Part shown: positions 47,124 through 56,914 of the stretch, piece by piece | Layout of the letters: each line of letters starts with the position of its first letter | Position numbering within the stretch: the stretch's first letter is position 1 | Assembly: GCA_039545275.1 (NCBI GenBank) | Contig: BCHS01000012.1 | Span: 496,001-560,000, forward strand | Length of the DNA: 64,000 nt | Reading direction: 5' to 3' | From: Pseudomicrostroma phylloplanum | Lineage: Eukaryota > Basidiomycota > Exobasidiomycetes > Microstromatales | The notes under the pieces: model-generated | Told to the model about the DNA's origin: nothing | Seen by the model: only the letters and a program-made list of their open reading frames with translations | Database searches by the model: none | Position numbers and translations under genes: made by a program

Positions 47124-50100
47124 TTACTGCCCTCCTTCCTCCTGGACGTCCTCACCAGTAACGCTCCCCTGCACAGTCTGCGTATAGGCCCACTGCGGTC
47201 CCTTCGCCCTCCACATTGCCTCCCTCTCCCTCGCAAGCTCCACCGCCCACTTCCTAATCCTGGGGTGTCCAATATCGCCCGCACAGCTAAAGAAGGGCTG
47301 CAGATCGACAATATCGTACCTCCCTTCATATTCTACCGCCTGGAGGAGCAACTCAAAGCGGTCTAGGTCTTTGACCAAGAGGGATTCGGCCGTCCGCCGG
47401 TCTTCGTACTCGTGCCAGAGGGCCTCGATGCGTAAGCCTGCGGGGCTGGAGCCAAGCAGGTCGTGCACGAGGTAGGCTAGCGCCTCGCCCTCTCTGCGCG
47501 TCTTCTCCTCTTTGCTCACCCCGTCGAGAGGAGTAAGGTCTCCGACTTCCGCTTCGGCCAGATCGTGCACGAGGGCGAGCATGACGCACTTGGCCAGATC
47601 GATGTCCTTGCCGTTGGGGCAGAGCATGGCGAGAATCGCCATGCGGTACATGTGGTCTGCGATGCTCTCCACGAGGGGAACACGGTGGTGGATCCAGCCG
47701 GTGCGCTTGTTCGTCTTGAGCTGCTCGACGCGGTGCATGAAGCTTAGCACTTTGATCCAGTCCGTCTCTTCCTCTTCGCCCTCTTCATTGTAGGCGAAGC
47801 GCGGATCGGGAGCCGTCTTGAAGAGGTTGAGCGAGGAAGGCTTCATCAGTGGGTCTGGCTGGAGGACGATAGAAGTGGATGTCGGTGGTGGAGGAGGGAT
47901 GTAGGGTGGTCGGGGAGAGCGACGTACGGAGCCTCCGGGACTTCTGGATCCTGGCGTGGAGTGTCCTGTCGCGAGGCCTGATTCGACGCCGAGGAGAGGA
48001 GACTGAGCTGCGCTGCCAACTCCAGGACCGAGGCCAAGACCCAAGCCAAGACCTCGATACTCTTTGCTGGGCGCTGTAGGCTGCGAGATAGCTACCTGCG
48101 GCTGAGGAGCCACTTGGCCTGCGGGAGAGATGCTGCTACCAGGCCCGAACCCTTTGGTCACTACACTACCCGGCAGGGCACCAGCGGCACTGCCAGAGAC
48201 CCGATTTGCAGACTCGGGCGAGGCCATTCCTGAGCCCGTCCCACTGACTCTTGAGGTAGGAAGAGGCCGGCTAGGCTCGAGAGTGGCTGCGGTCTGAGTG
48301 GAGCCCTCACCGGCTTCGGCGTCTGGAATCGTAGGCAGTTGACTCTGACGACGGGACAGCAGAGCTCCCGATGTGCTTGAGTGAAGTCTGGTGGCTTTAC
48401 GCAACGAGGGCACCATCTGGCGCTCCTGGTAAGGTAGCGATGTCTTTGGCTCTCGATCGAATCCAGAGGTAGCGTCATAGACCGTCGTGGAGCCAGAGCC
48501 TGCGCCTCCGCCAGTGCCCTGACGAGACATCGGAATGCTCACGCTACCTGCTGCGCCAGATCCTCGGTCGGCAGGCATGGAAGAGGCCAAGAGACCGGCA
48601 CTACCCGTGTTGCTGACAAGATCGCGGTGGCGCTTCGCAGCCTCGTCTTCGATCTGCTTGGCTCGTTGTTGCCAGGCGAACCACTGCTTGTCCTTGTCCT
48701 CCCCGTCACTGCTGCTGCCGCTTGCGCCCTTCTCCTCAGACTCGTCTGTCGCAGAGATGTACTTCTCGTCATTCTTTCTGCGCTCCTTGATCCACAAGCG
48801 TCGGTGGGAGGGGGCGTGAGGAGCGAGGAGACCGCTCAAGCGCAATTCGGCATCTCCGATTGTGGACCTGTAGCCAATGGCCGTCTTCCTGCGGTCCCAT
48901 TCAGATCCGCGCCGCTTGTCGCTTGTACTGCCGCCATCATAGTCGCTCGAGGGAAGAACCAGCTGCGTATCGTGCGAGGCTTCGCGGCTGCGGCTGCCGG
49001 ACCGTTTCTTGGGTGAGCTATCGCCTGGTACCACGACGCGGCCGTCCAATCGGATACTCGCAGGGTCAAAAGCAGCGGCGTCCGAGGCGCCTGTTCCTGA
49101 GCTGCGTCCTCTTCCTCGGGTTCGACCAAACTCGGCCAGAGCTGCAAAAGACCCAGCTTGACGAGCGCCCACGCTGGCTCTCATGCCGCCCAGATCGTCT
49201 TCGTCTAGGTCGCTCCTGCCGTCCTCGTCACTGCCATCGAGATCCGTGCCTTCTTCCGCTCTGCCCAACATGGTAGAATCGGCTTCGGTCTCCATGTCCA
49301 AGACAGTCTCAGCAGCGCCCTTGACAGCATCAGTTCGCGACCCCTCCTTGCTCTTGGCCTCGTCTTCTCCGTCGAGCTCTTCGTCGATGTCAAAGACGGC
49401 GGTACCTCTTTCATCGACGAGCTCCTTCTCCTCCTCTTCTTCGCTATCAGAGTAGCTCCTGCTCGCCGCTTGATCAGTCGTCTCGGCAAAGGCCACCTTC
49501 TTCTCTCCCGCACCAGTACCAGCTTTACGTTCCGCCCTCTCCTTGCTCCCACCCTTCGGCTGAGCCTCCCTGCTCTTTCGAGTGGCAGGCTTCAGCGCCT
49601 CTGCTCCACGCGGGGGAGGGTTGCGAGGGCGTAGATGGATGTCTGCAGAAGGGGAAGCGAGACCTCCCAATGGCCCTCCAGGACGAGGCGTGTCTGCGTC
49701 AGCCGAGGCGCCAGTGTCGACGGAGATGACTGCTGGTCGCTTGGCAAAGTGCTTGACACTGAGTGACGAAGGAGCCATTGTCGGCCGGGACACGGTACCC
49801 GGGGCGACCATTGTAGAACCAATATTCTGCACAGGCGTCGAGCCCAGGCCTGCCTCTGCGTTCGGCCCAGCTTTGGCGGGACTGTCCGTTCGAGGGCCGC
49901 GCTCTCTACCTCTACCTCTCCTCTCCTCTTCTTCCACCTCCTCTCGCGTTGCAAGATGTCCCTGATCGCTGTAGGAGTTGGCAGCCGAAGTAGCAGCCGA
50001 AGTAGCTGCTGATGTCATGACGGAATGGTCGCCCTCAGGGTAGCGCTCCTTCAGCCTGCGCTTCTGCGCCCAGTCGTCCATGGCGCTAGGCGCTTCTCGA

Positions 50101-51541
50101 CCCCGCATGGCGAAGGATGCGCTTAGAGCAGATAGCGACGACGAAATGTGTGCGCCAGCACCTCCATTGTGGAAGTGAGCATGACGAGAGGGAGGTTGAG
50201 TAGGCCTTCGTTGGAAAGCTTCGTCAGAGAGAGTAGGAGATGCCTCCCGAGAGGGCTCTCGAGATGCTTCGCGAGATGCTTCTTGAGACGCCCTGTTAGC
50301 GGCAATGGCAGCCTCGGACGATGACCGGTCAACAGCGCTCCTCTCAGGAGCTGCAAGGGAGGAATCTCGAGATCGTCCGAGGTCGTTGCGCCCGTTACTC
50401 CTACCCCTCGCCTCCGTCGATGAGGGAGCCGTCATCAGAGCAGTAGCTGGTGTGGGAGCAGGAGCAGTCTTGACTCTTTCCAGCATAGCCTCTCCCTCTA
50501 CCTTGGCCCGTTTGATCAAGTCGTCAAACTCCCTTCTCTTGGCTCGGACCATCTGGACAATCTCCTGTTCAGCAGCCGTCCGCCACTGTCGTAGACTTTC
50601 CAGAGCGGCCAGATCCAGTTGTGTCGCGAGAGGCGAAGGCGTCGGACTGCTTGATGATGAAGCTCCGGTAGGTGGTACCCAGCCGCCGCTGATACTGGCA
50701 GACATGCTATTCGATGGCGAGCGAGCGCGAGGAGACGCGCTGGGCGAGATGACGATGTGGTTTGGGAGGCCCTGCAGACCATACTGACTTGCAGACGTGT
50801 ACTGGCCATAGGAGGATTGACGATGTTGAGTTTTCGTAAAGGATGGCCGGCCAGAAGACGAGCCCTCTGAAAGCATCGCTGATGATCCCGGAGGTGAGAC
50901 CAAAGAAACAGAGACGCCGTAGATGGGAGAGAAGGCGTCATCGCCTTCGGCCTCTTTGATCTCATCCGCCCCAATCGAGCCCGGGAGTAGGTATATAAAC
51001 CCATCTTGCGGTCTCACAAGGGCATCTTTTGTCGAAGCAGTGGCCTTCCTGAGGTCCGCAGACGGACTTGAGGTGGCAGAGGGAGCATTGCCGCTTCCGC
51101 TAGCAGACCTGAAGCCGACAGACCTAGTAGGACCTGCCGACAGTGCCTTTTCGACAGCATAGACGGAGGTGGAGCAGTGAAGGCACCGTAGCGCTGTACG
51201 AGGGAGGGAAGATGCTCCAAGGGCGCTGACCTGAGCCAGCTCCTTGCCGACGAGGGAAGGAAGGGCCTGCGAAGAGGGCAACTTGTCAGCGTGGATGTAC
51301 TCTCACTTGCCTGCTAACAGCAGCTACCGACCAAACTCACCACTACCACTCCATCCTCTTCTGCCAGCCGGACTCTCCCGCCAGATTCGCTGTCTGATCC
51401 TGCATGATACTTGACCCTCACGTTCAAGCAAGGGCAAGCCGCCTCCTCTAATTGGTCCTCTTCATGGCGATTTCCCTCATCAAGGGCAGTACGGGTCGAG
51501 GCAGTGGAAGAGGAAGAAGAGAGGTCCAATGCCGGAGCCAT
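47124..51541 (-). CDS. Long protein with N-terminal Cys-rich motif and C-terminal HDDC2-type HD phosphohydrolase domain
   Basis: Exons 51541-51341 and 51266-47124 with a 74-bp intron encode 1447 residues. Residues about 1230-1440 are an HD domain of the HDDC2/YGK1 5'-deoxynucleotidase type: ESIADHMYRMAILAM, LALVHDLAEAEVGDLTP, and a late DLDRFELLLQAVEY. The H, HD and D metal ligands are kept, so it may hydrolyse deoxynucleoside monophosphates. Before it lie about 1160 residues of Ser/Gly/Arg-rich sequence with many SP and RS sites and an acidic block. A short helical stretch (WRTAAEQEIVQMVRAKRREF) is near residue 295. The N-terminus (1-110) has CPCLNV and LRCLHC, a possible zinc site. The 4.1-kb exon has no stop, so the fusion is real in the assembly. 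Known HDDC2 proteins are about 200-250 residues. A separate HD gene starting at Met (about 47844) cannot be excluded. Confidence 0.7.
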
Positions 51542-52383
51542 GAGTGGGCTCGAACCGAACGTTCTGTGAGGAGGAAGACAGAGGACGGGCAAGAAGGCAA
51601 GAAGACGAAAGGCTGCCCCGCTTTTATAGCCCTGTCTGACTGGCTGGCTGGCTAGCTGACTGACTGCCTGGCTCCTTGTGCAGATCAGCTCAGATGAGTT
51701 CGGAGCAATCCAATTAGGGCGCTCCGCGGATTCCCTCGTGTATGCCGAGGTCAAGCCGAAGCCTAGGCTGCTGCAAGGTAGTCTACTGATGAAGAATCCG
51801 CCCAGGCACGCACACAACCCCGGTAAACTCGCCAGAGTCAATTGCGGCGGCAAAAGATGAGATGAGCCAGCGACGAGGGGCAAGAAGTTGCAGCCGGGCG
51901 CTAGCTGACTGGCCGATGCGAGGAGGCTCAAGGAGGAGGATTGGCGCCTGTACCCCGAGACGAGGTGGGTCTTAGAGTAGCACAAGAGGGTGTGAACAGA
52001 GAGGAGTAGACGGAGAAGTGAGATCAGAAGAAGGAGACGAGCAGTCAGACATTCAGACCATCACCTGTTCCCACCCGCCTCCAGGCAGAGCCAGACGCGG
52101 CTCGGCTCCAGTCGAGTCGAGTCAGCCCCGCGCCCGACGACGCCGCCCGCGGGGAAGGGAAAGGCGGGAAGAAAGACCGAGGCGCGCATCACACAGGCAG
52201 AGGAGGGGGGACATGCCATGCATGCCAATGCTAATGCTTCTTTACCCGGGCTGGAGGAAGCTCTGGTTGCTGAACAGAGGGGAGAAATGCATTGATTGCG
52301 GAAACCGGAATTGATTGTTGATGATGGTGATGCTGATATGACCAATGGCCCTTCTATCTCTTCTCTCCTCTCCTCTGCTTCCT
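51542..52383. other. Promoter region of the HD-domain gene
   Basis: This 842-bp spacer lies between two minus-strand genes. It should hold the promoter of the HD-domain gene and the RRP9 3' UTR. Several direct CTGGCTGGCTGGCTAGCTGACTGACTG-like 4-mers lie near 51638-51672. No gene is supported. Confidence 0.5.
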
Positions 52384-54744
52384 TCAGACGTCCGCTTCCT
52401 CCTCGGTGCGCCTCACAGTCACTGGCTTGAACGACAGCGGGACCACCACTGCGCCATTGACTGCTGCCTGCCTACCCTTCAGCTTCGTCCACCTGCCCGT
52501 GCGTGGCTCGCTACCAATCGCAGCTACCAAGATGGGGGGCACCAGCTCTTTTCTTGCACCTGTAGAAGTCGATGTCTTGTGGCTGCCGTTGACTGTGGGG
52601 GCGATAATGCCGTTCACCTCCTTCTTCTCACCAGAGTTGCTCTGCTCGGCGTTGACCCCATCCTGGGCATCTGCACCACTAGCTCGAGGGCGATAAGCTC
52701 CCTTTGCTCCCGCTCTCCACCTCCACTCGTCCTTGTTGAGCACCTGCTTGCCCTCGAGCAGGGTAGACCTGGGCGGTTGGAAGATCTGGATACTGTTGAC
52801 AAACCCGCACACCTTGACTTCTCCCAAGGGCTTGAAGGAGCGCAACCGGAAGTCCAGCTGCCAGAGACGGATAGAGCCGTCCCATGAGCCCGAGGCAAAG
52901 AGGTCCGAGTAAGGGAGGACAGCCAAAGAGGTGATCCATCGAGGAGTCAGGATGTCGTCCGAGGAGGGTGAGGTGGGCTGTACCAGCTCGGCGGTGTGCG
53001 AGCAGCGCGGGGTGGACTCGAAGCCGTGCGTGGCAGCCCGGCTGAAGTTGGGCTTCTTCTTGCCTAGAGACCAGAGGGAGATGGCGCCGCTGTCTCCTCC
53101 TGTGAGGAAGTGACCCTCGTCGATCATCGCCACGCATTCCAGACTGCCTTCGACGATAGTCCCGCCCCTGTCACCGCGGACCTTTCGCCCATCCTCGCCT
53201 TCGCCACCGCCAAGGAGATCCCCTCCCTCGACTGCATCCCTCATCTTGCTCTTGGCACCTCCACGGAAGACCAGCTGCGACTCCTCTCTCACTTTCCACC
53301 AACGAGCTGTCCGGTCCCTCCCTCCCGAGGTCAGCGCAAACTCGCCTCGTAGAGCGTCAAGGGATGTGATGGACTCCTGGTGACCGAAGAGCGTCTCGAT
53401 GTAGGACAGCTGATCCACGTCGAAGAGCTTGATTGTACGGTCCAGAGAGGCAGAGTAGAGCTCGTGGGTACCGATGCGGAATCTGAGCCCAGTAATGGAG
53501 TCCTTGTGACCGTAGAGCGCCTTGATCCATTTTGCTGAAGGTCCGGTAGTGATACTTGAAGGATCGTCATCGGATGAGGTAGGGGACGTGATAGACCACA
53601 CGCCAATGCGGCGATCAGCTCCTCCGGAGACGACAATCTTGCCATCGCTGCTGACTGCGAGAGACCAGATGACATCTGTATGGCCCTCTTCCGGTCCAAG
53701 CTCCACCACCTCATGGAATGCTCCGGGGGACATCGACGAGGTTGCGGCAGCAGACTTCGATATTTTGAGCTTCCCATGTGCGGCAGCGCCAGCTCTTCTC
53801 GCCTGTCGCCGGCTAGCACCACTAGATTTCGATCGTGGTGTCGAAGCTGAAGGCTGCTCATCCATCTCGGCATCGACTTGCGCTGAAGTAGCTGGCTCTT
53901 CGTCTTCCTCATCCTCGTCCATCTCCTCAATCGTGGCTGTATCCACCTTCTCCTTTCCCTTGCCGCTGCTCTTGCTAATGGCTCTCCGCCGCCTAGGCAT
54001 CAGCAAATCGATCCTGCCATCCCTCATCCTCCAGCGAAAGACGTTCCCGTCCTTGCCTGCCGTGTAGATGTATTGACCATTCTGACTGGCCACTGCTGCT
54101 GTGAGCGGTCCTCGATGACCGCCCGAGAGGAATAGATTCGAGGAGCCATCAGAGGGAGGGACCGCTATACGGCCTGCTACGAAAATATGCAGGCGGCCAG
54201 AGTGCTCCGAGAGATCCTTCTGTAGACGCGAGGCGATGTTCTCTTGATCGGCCAAGGCAGCATCTGCGTCTTCGGGGTCTGCGAAGCGAACAAGGCAGGG
54301 AGTAAACAGAGGAGACGATGAGCTTCAACCCTCACAGGTCTTCCCTATCGACCTCAGTCTGTACTCACCAAGACTATTGCCCCTAAGTCCTTCCAGGTAC
54401 ATCTTCGCCATCCGCACCCTCGCCTCAGCAGGCGTCTCCTCTGCGTCCCTCTCCTCCTCACTCTCCACATCCTCATCATACCGATGTCTCGTATCCGCCG
54501 TATCCACATCAAAATCCTCCTCCTCCTCCTCATCTTGCTCTCGACCTCTACGAGAAGCTCCCGCTGCAGTAGAAGCGCGGGAAGCAGAGCCGTTACTGCC
54601 TCCCCTGCCTCTGCCGCTGCCGCTGCCCCGGCTTGAGGAGCCACCACGGCTGGAAGAGGAAGATCCGCTAGCTCGTGGCCGGTCCCCGCCCCCCGAGGTA
54701 GAGGTGGAGCGCTTGCGCTTCTTCTGGAAGAAAGCGTCGGGCAT
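52384..54744 (-). CDS. RRP9: U3 snoRNP WD40 protein Rrp9 (U3-55K)
   Basis: Exons 54744-54369 and 54278-52384 with a 90-bp intron (phase 1) encode 756 residues. The N-terminus is basic (KKRKR) then acidic, followed by EARVRMAKMYLEGLRG, matching the RLAKEYLxxL helix of U3-55K. WD40 repeats are seen: GHRGPLTAAVASQNGQYIYT, GHTDVIWSLAVSSDGKIVVS, GHKDSITGLRFRIGTHELYS, GHQESITSLDALRGEFALTS, and RWITSLAVLPYSDLFASGSW. The protein binds U3 snoRNA in the nucleolus and is needed for 18S rRNA processing. Serine-rich and acidic inserts make it longer than yeast Rrp9 (573). The retrotransposon lies about 375 bp upstream of its start codon. Confidence 0.92.
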
Positions 54745-55118
54745 TGTAGCAGATAGTCCCTGTGCTGATCCAGAGTTGTGCTGGAGAGCTACGATTTAAG
54801 GGCTGGAGGATCGTAGTGGAGCGGTGGTAGACCTCTAGTGGCGGGTGATAATATGCTAGGCGCGGTCCAGGCAGGCGTAAAGGAGATGGACGAAGGGCTC
54901 ACGGCCAGCTGCGCTCGCAATGAGATGAACAAGCTCAGCCTGTCCTGCAAGCGAGAAAGAGAAGTGTTGAGGAAGTTAGGGTAACGGATACCAGGACGCT
55001 CGATCGGAAGGTGAAGGTGACAGACGCTACGCTTTGGTGTTCAGTGCCTCTCTGCAGGAAGTTCTTCAAAAATATTTCGACTCTCACCCAGAGGCGAGGC
55101 GCACAGGCGGAAGGAGAC
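54745..55118. other. RRP9 promoter region up to the retrotransposon insertion site
   Basis: This 374-bp stretch is the RRP9 upstream region. It ends in the 5-bp GAGAC target duplicate at 55114-55118. The transposon insertion therefore separates the RRP9 promoter from its former upstream DNA. No other feature is seen. Confidence 0.55.
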
Positions 55119-55405
55119 TGTTGGATTCCGTTCCGACATTCGCCTCGTCATTTCCTGTGCGCTCAGTTCGCCATCTACTTGTATCTAGCCTTCCTTACCA
55201 TCCCTAGTAATTNNNNNNNNNNNNNNNNNNNNNNNNNNNNNNNNNNNNNNNNNNNNNNNNNNNNNNNNNNNNNNNNNNNNNNNNNNNNNNNNNNNNNNNN
55301 NNNNNNNNNNNNTCATTTCCTGTGCGCTCAGTTCGCCATCTACTTGTATCTAGCCTTCCTTACCATCCCTAGTAATTCCACACCGTATAGCACCACACTC
55401 CTACA
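55119..55405 (+). repeat. 5' LTR, interrupted by a 100-N assembly gap
   Basis: The LTR is present as 55119-55212 before the gap and 55313-55405 after it. The 65 bases 55148-55212 and 55313-55377 are identical, so the two contig ends overlap. Counting the overlap once gives 122 bp, exactly the length and sequence of the 3' LTR. Confidence 0.95.
55213..55312. other. Assembly gap of 100 N
   Basis: One hundred N bases sit inside the 5' LTR and are flanked by the same 65-bp sequence, so the gap is probably spurious (overlapping contig ends that were not merged). Confidence 0.95.
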
Positions 55406-55418
55406 GATTAAGAGTCAA
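55406..55418 (+). promoter_or_regulatory. Candidate primer-binding site, half tRNA-Lys(CUU) type
   Basis: The bases directly after the 5' LTR are not the usual TGG-start complement of a tRNA 3' end. GATTAAGAGTCAA is instead complementary to TTGACTCTTAATC, the anticodon arm of a tRNA-Lys with anticodon CUU. This fits priming by a cut half-tRNA, as known for copia with initiator tRNA-Met. It is a sequence match, not a proven primer site. Confidence 0.55.
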
Positions 55419-55453
55419 GGGCCACCGCTAGGTGACCCTCCTAGCTCTCCACC

Positions 55454-56914
55454 ATGTCAGAAGTTCGTCGCTCATCCCGAGTTGCCTCCCGGGCCGCCTC
55501 CGGTGAGGCCGAGAACGCCCCCCCCATCGCACCTGCCCCCGTCGTCGCCCCTAGAGCCCGACCCGCCGCTAGAGCCGCCCCCGCCAGGGGTGGCGCGCCT
55601 TCAGCCAGAGCCAGAGCCGCCGCCCCCGCCAGGGGTGGTAGGCGAGCCGCAAATGCAAGCCNAGCCGCCGCCCCCGCCAGGGCTGGTAGGCAACCAGCAG
55701 CCGTAGAACCAAGCCAAGCACAGGATCCTCAGGAAGAGCCACCTGTACCCGCCATCGCCGATCAGCAATTGCCGCTGAATCATATCGCCATCGCAAGCCA
55801 GCAAGCACCAGCCGCCGCCGATGAGGCCACCCCCCTCACCAGCCTAACCTCAATCGCCGCCATCGTAAAAGCAATCTCAGCAGACTTTGGACNATCCGGA
55901 ATCGTCTTCCCACCCGAGCAACTAGTAGAAATGGCCAGACTCCAGATGGAGTACAACGAAAACCAACGACGAGACCGGGAACGTCCGGCCTTCCAACCGG
56001 TGCCCGAGCCCGTAGTAGCACCCGTCGCTCCCCCCCAGCCGACCAACAAGGAGGTCATCCGAAAAGAGGTACGAGAAAAGATCATGGCAGTGCCCAGGCT
56101 CAAGCGTACGACCTGGCACGCATGGCGCCGCAACCTGTCGTCGGCAATGATCTCAATGCCGGAGGCACACAATATCATCTTCTCTGTCATCGCTCCGCTG
56201 GAAATCAATGAGGAACTAGACTTAGAGCTATCAAGCACCTTGCGCCTCATTTGCGAACTCGAGAAGGCGGACAACGTCCGTGACCTAGTCAACGCCGAGG
56301 ACTTCAGGAGCGGCAGAGCCCTGTTCCTATTCTTGCAAGCTGAGTTGACAAAGGCCGACCCCCTCTTGAGGGCCCAAGTCCGAGAGCAACTGGAGACTGT
56401 CCGCTTGCCAGCCAACAGGAACATCGACTACGCGATTCAACAGATCTACGAATTGTCCGACAAGGCCTCAGCCTTGGGCAAAGCAATCGACGTTGACATG
56501 AAAATCGGTGCACTAAAGCGAGCCAGCCAAGTTGACCACATCTACCGAGACACCTGGCGAAGGATCGGCGAGCAGGGACTCGGTGACAACTGGGATCTCA
56601 CTATCAATGCATTGAGGTCAGCCTTCCGCACGTGGGAGAACGACCCACTCACACGAAAGGAACGCGGAGCAGCACTAGCAGCAGGCTCATCGGCTAGCAT
56701 CCATGCCCCCAAGACCGAAGCTATCAACTCAGCAAAGGGCGCTACCGAGTCAGCCCTTGCAGCTGAAGGGAAGGAGAAATCTGAGCATCCCCCGAGCTAC
56801 TACCGAGGCAAGCCTGGGCCAAAAGGCGAAGAGGCACTCTGCTATAACTGCTGGGAGCCAGGCCACATAGCTGTTAATTGCCCCAACGAGAAGAAGCCGA
56901 AGCCTACCCAGTAG
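55454..56914 (+). CDS. gag: Retrotransposon Gag
   Basis: The 486-residue frame starts at an ATG in an ACC context, 48 bp after the LTR. The first 115 residues are Ala/Pro/Arg-rich with three copies of an AAPARGG-like unit (DNA period about 41-51 bp). The core (190-400) has the helical copia Gag pattern (LKRTTWHAWRRNLSSAM, ALFLFLQAEL, DNWDLTINALRSAFRTWEND). A CCHC zinc knuckle, CYNCWEPGHIAVNC, lies near the C-terminus and should bind element RNA. Gag forms the virus-like particle in the cytoplasm. It ends in a TAG at 56912-56914, and the same frame continues into pol. Confidence 0.93.
   Translation: MSEVRRSSRVASRAASGEAENAPPIAPAPVVAPRARPAARAAPARGGAPSARARAAAPARGGRRAANASXAAAPARAGRQPAAVEPSQAQDPQEEPPVPAIADQQLPLNHIAIASQQAPAAADEATPLTSLTSIAAIVKAISADFGXSGIVFPPEQLVEMARLQMEYNENQRRDRERPAFQPVPEPVVAPVAPPQPTNKEVIRKEVREKIMAVPRLKRTTWHAWRRNLSSAMISMPEAHNIIFSVIAPLEINEELDLELSSTLRLICELEKADNVRDLVNAEDFRSGRALFLFLQAELTKADPLLRAQVREQLETVRLPANRNIDYAIQQIYELSDKASALGKAIDVDMKIGALKRASQVDHIYRDTWRRIGEQGLGDNWDLTINALRSAFRTWENDPLTRKERGAALAAGSSASIHAPKTEAINSAKGATESALAAEGKEKSEHPPSYYRGKPGPKGEEALCYNCWEPGHIAVNCPNEKKPKPTQ

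Noticed and set aside
55011..55706. Frame reading through the N gap and into gag
   Set aside because: It spans the assembly gap with undefined codons and is out of frame with gag, so it is an artefact.
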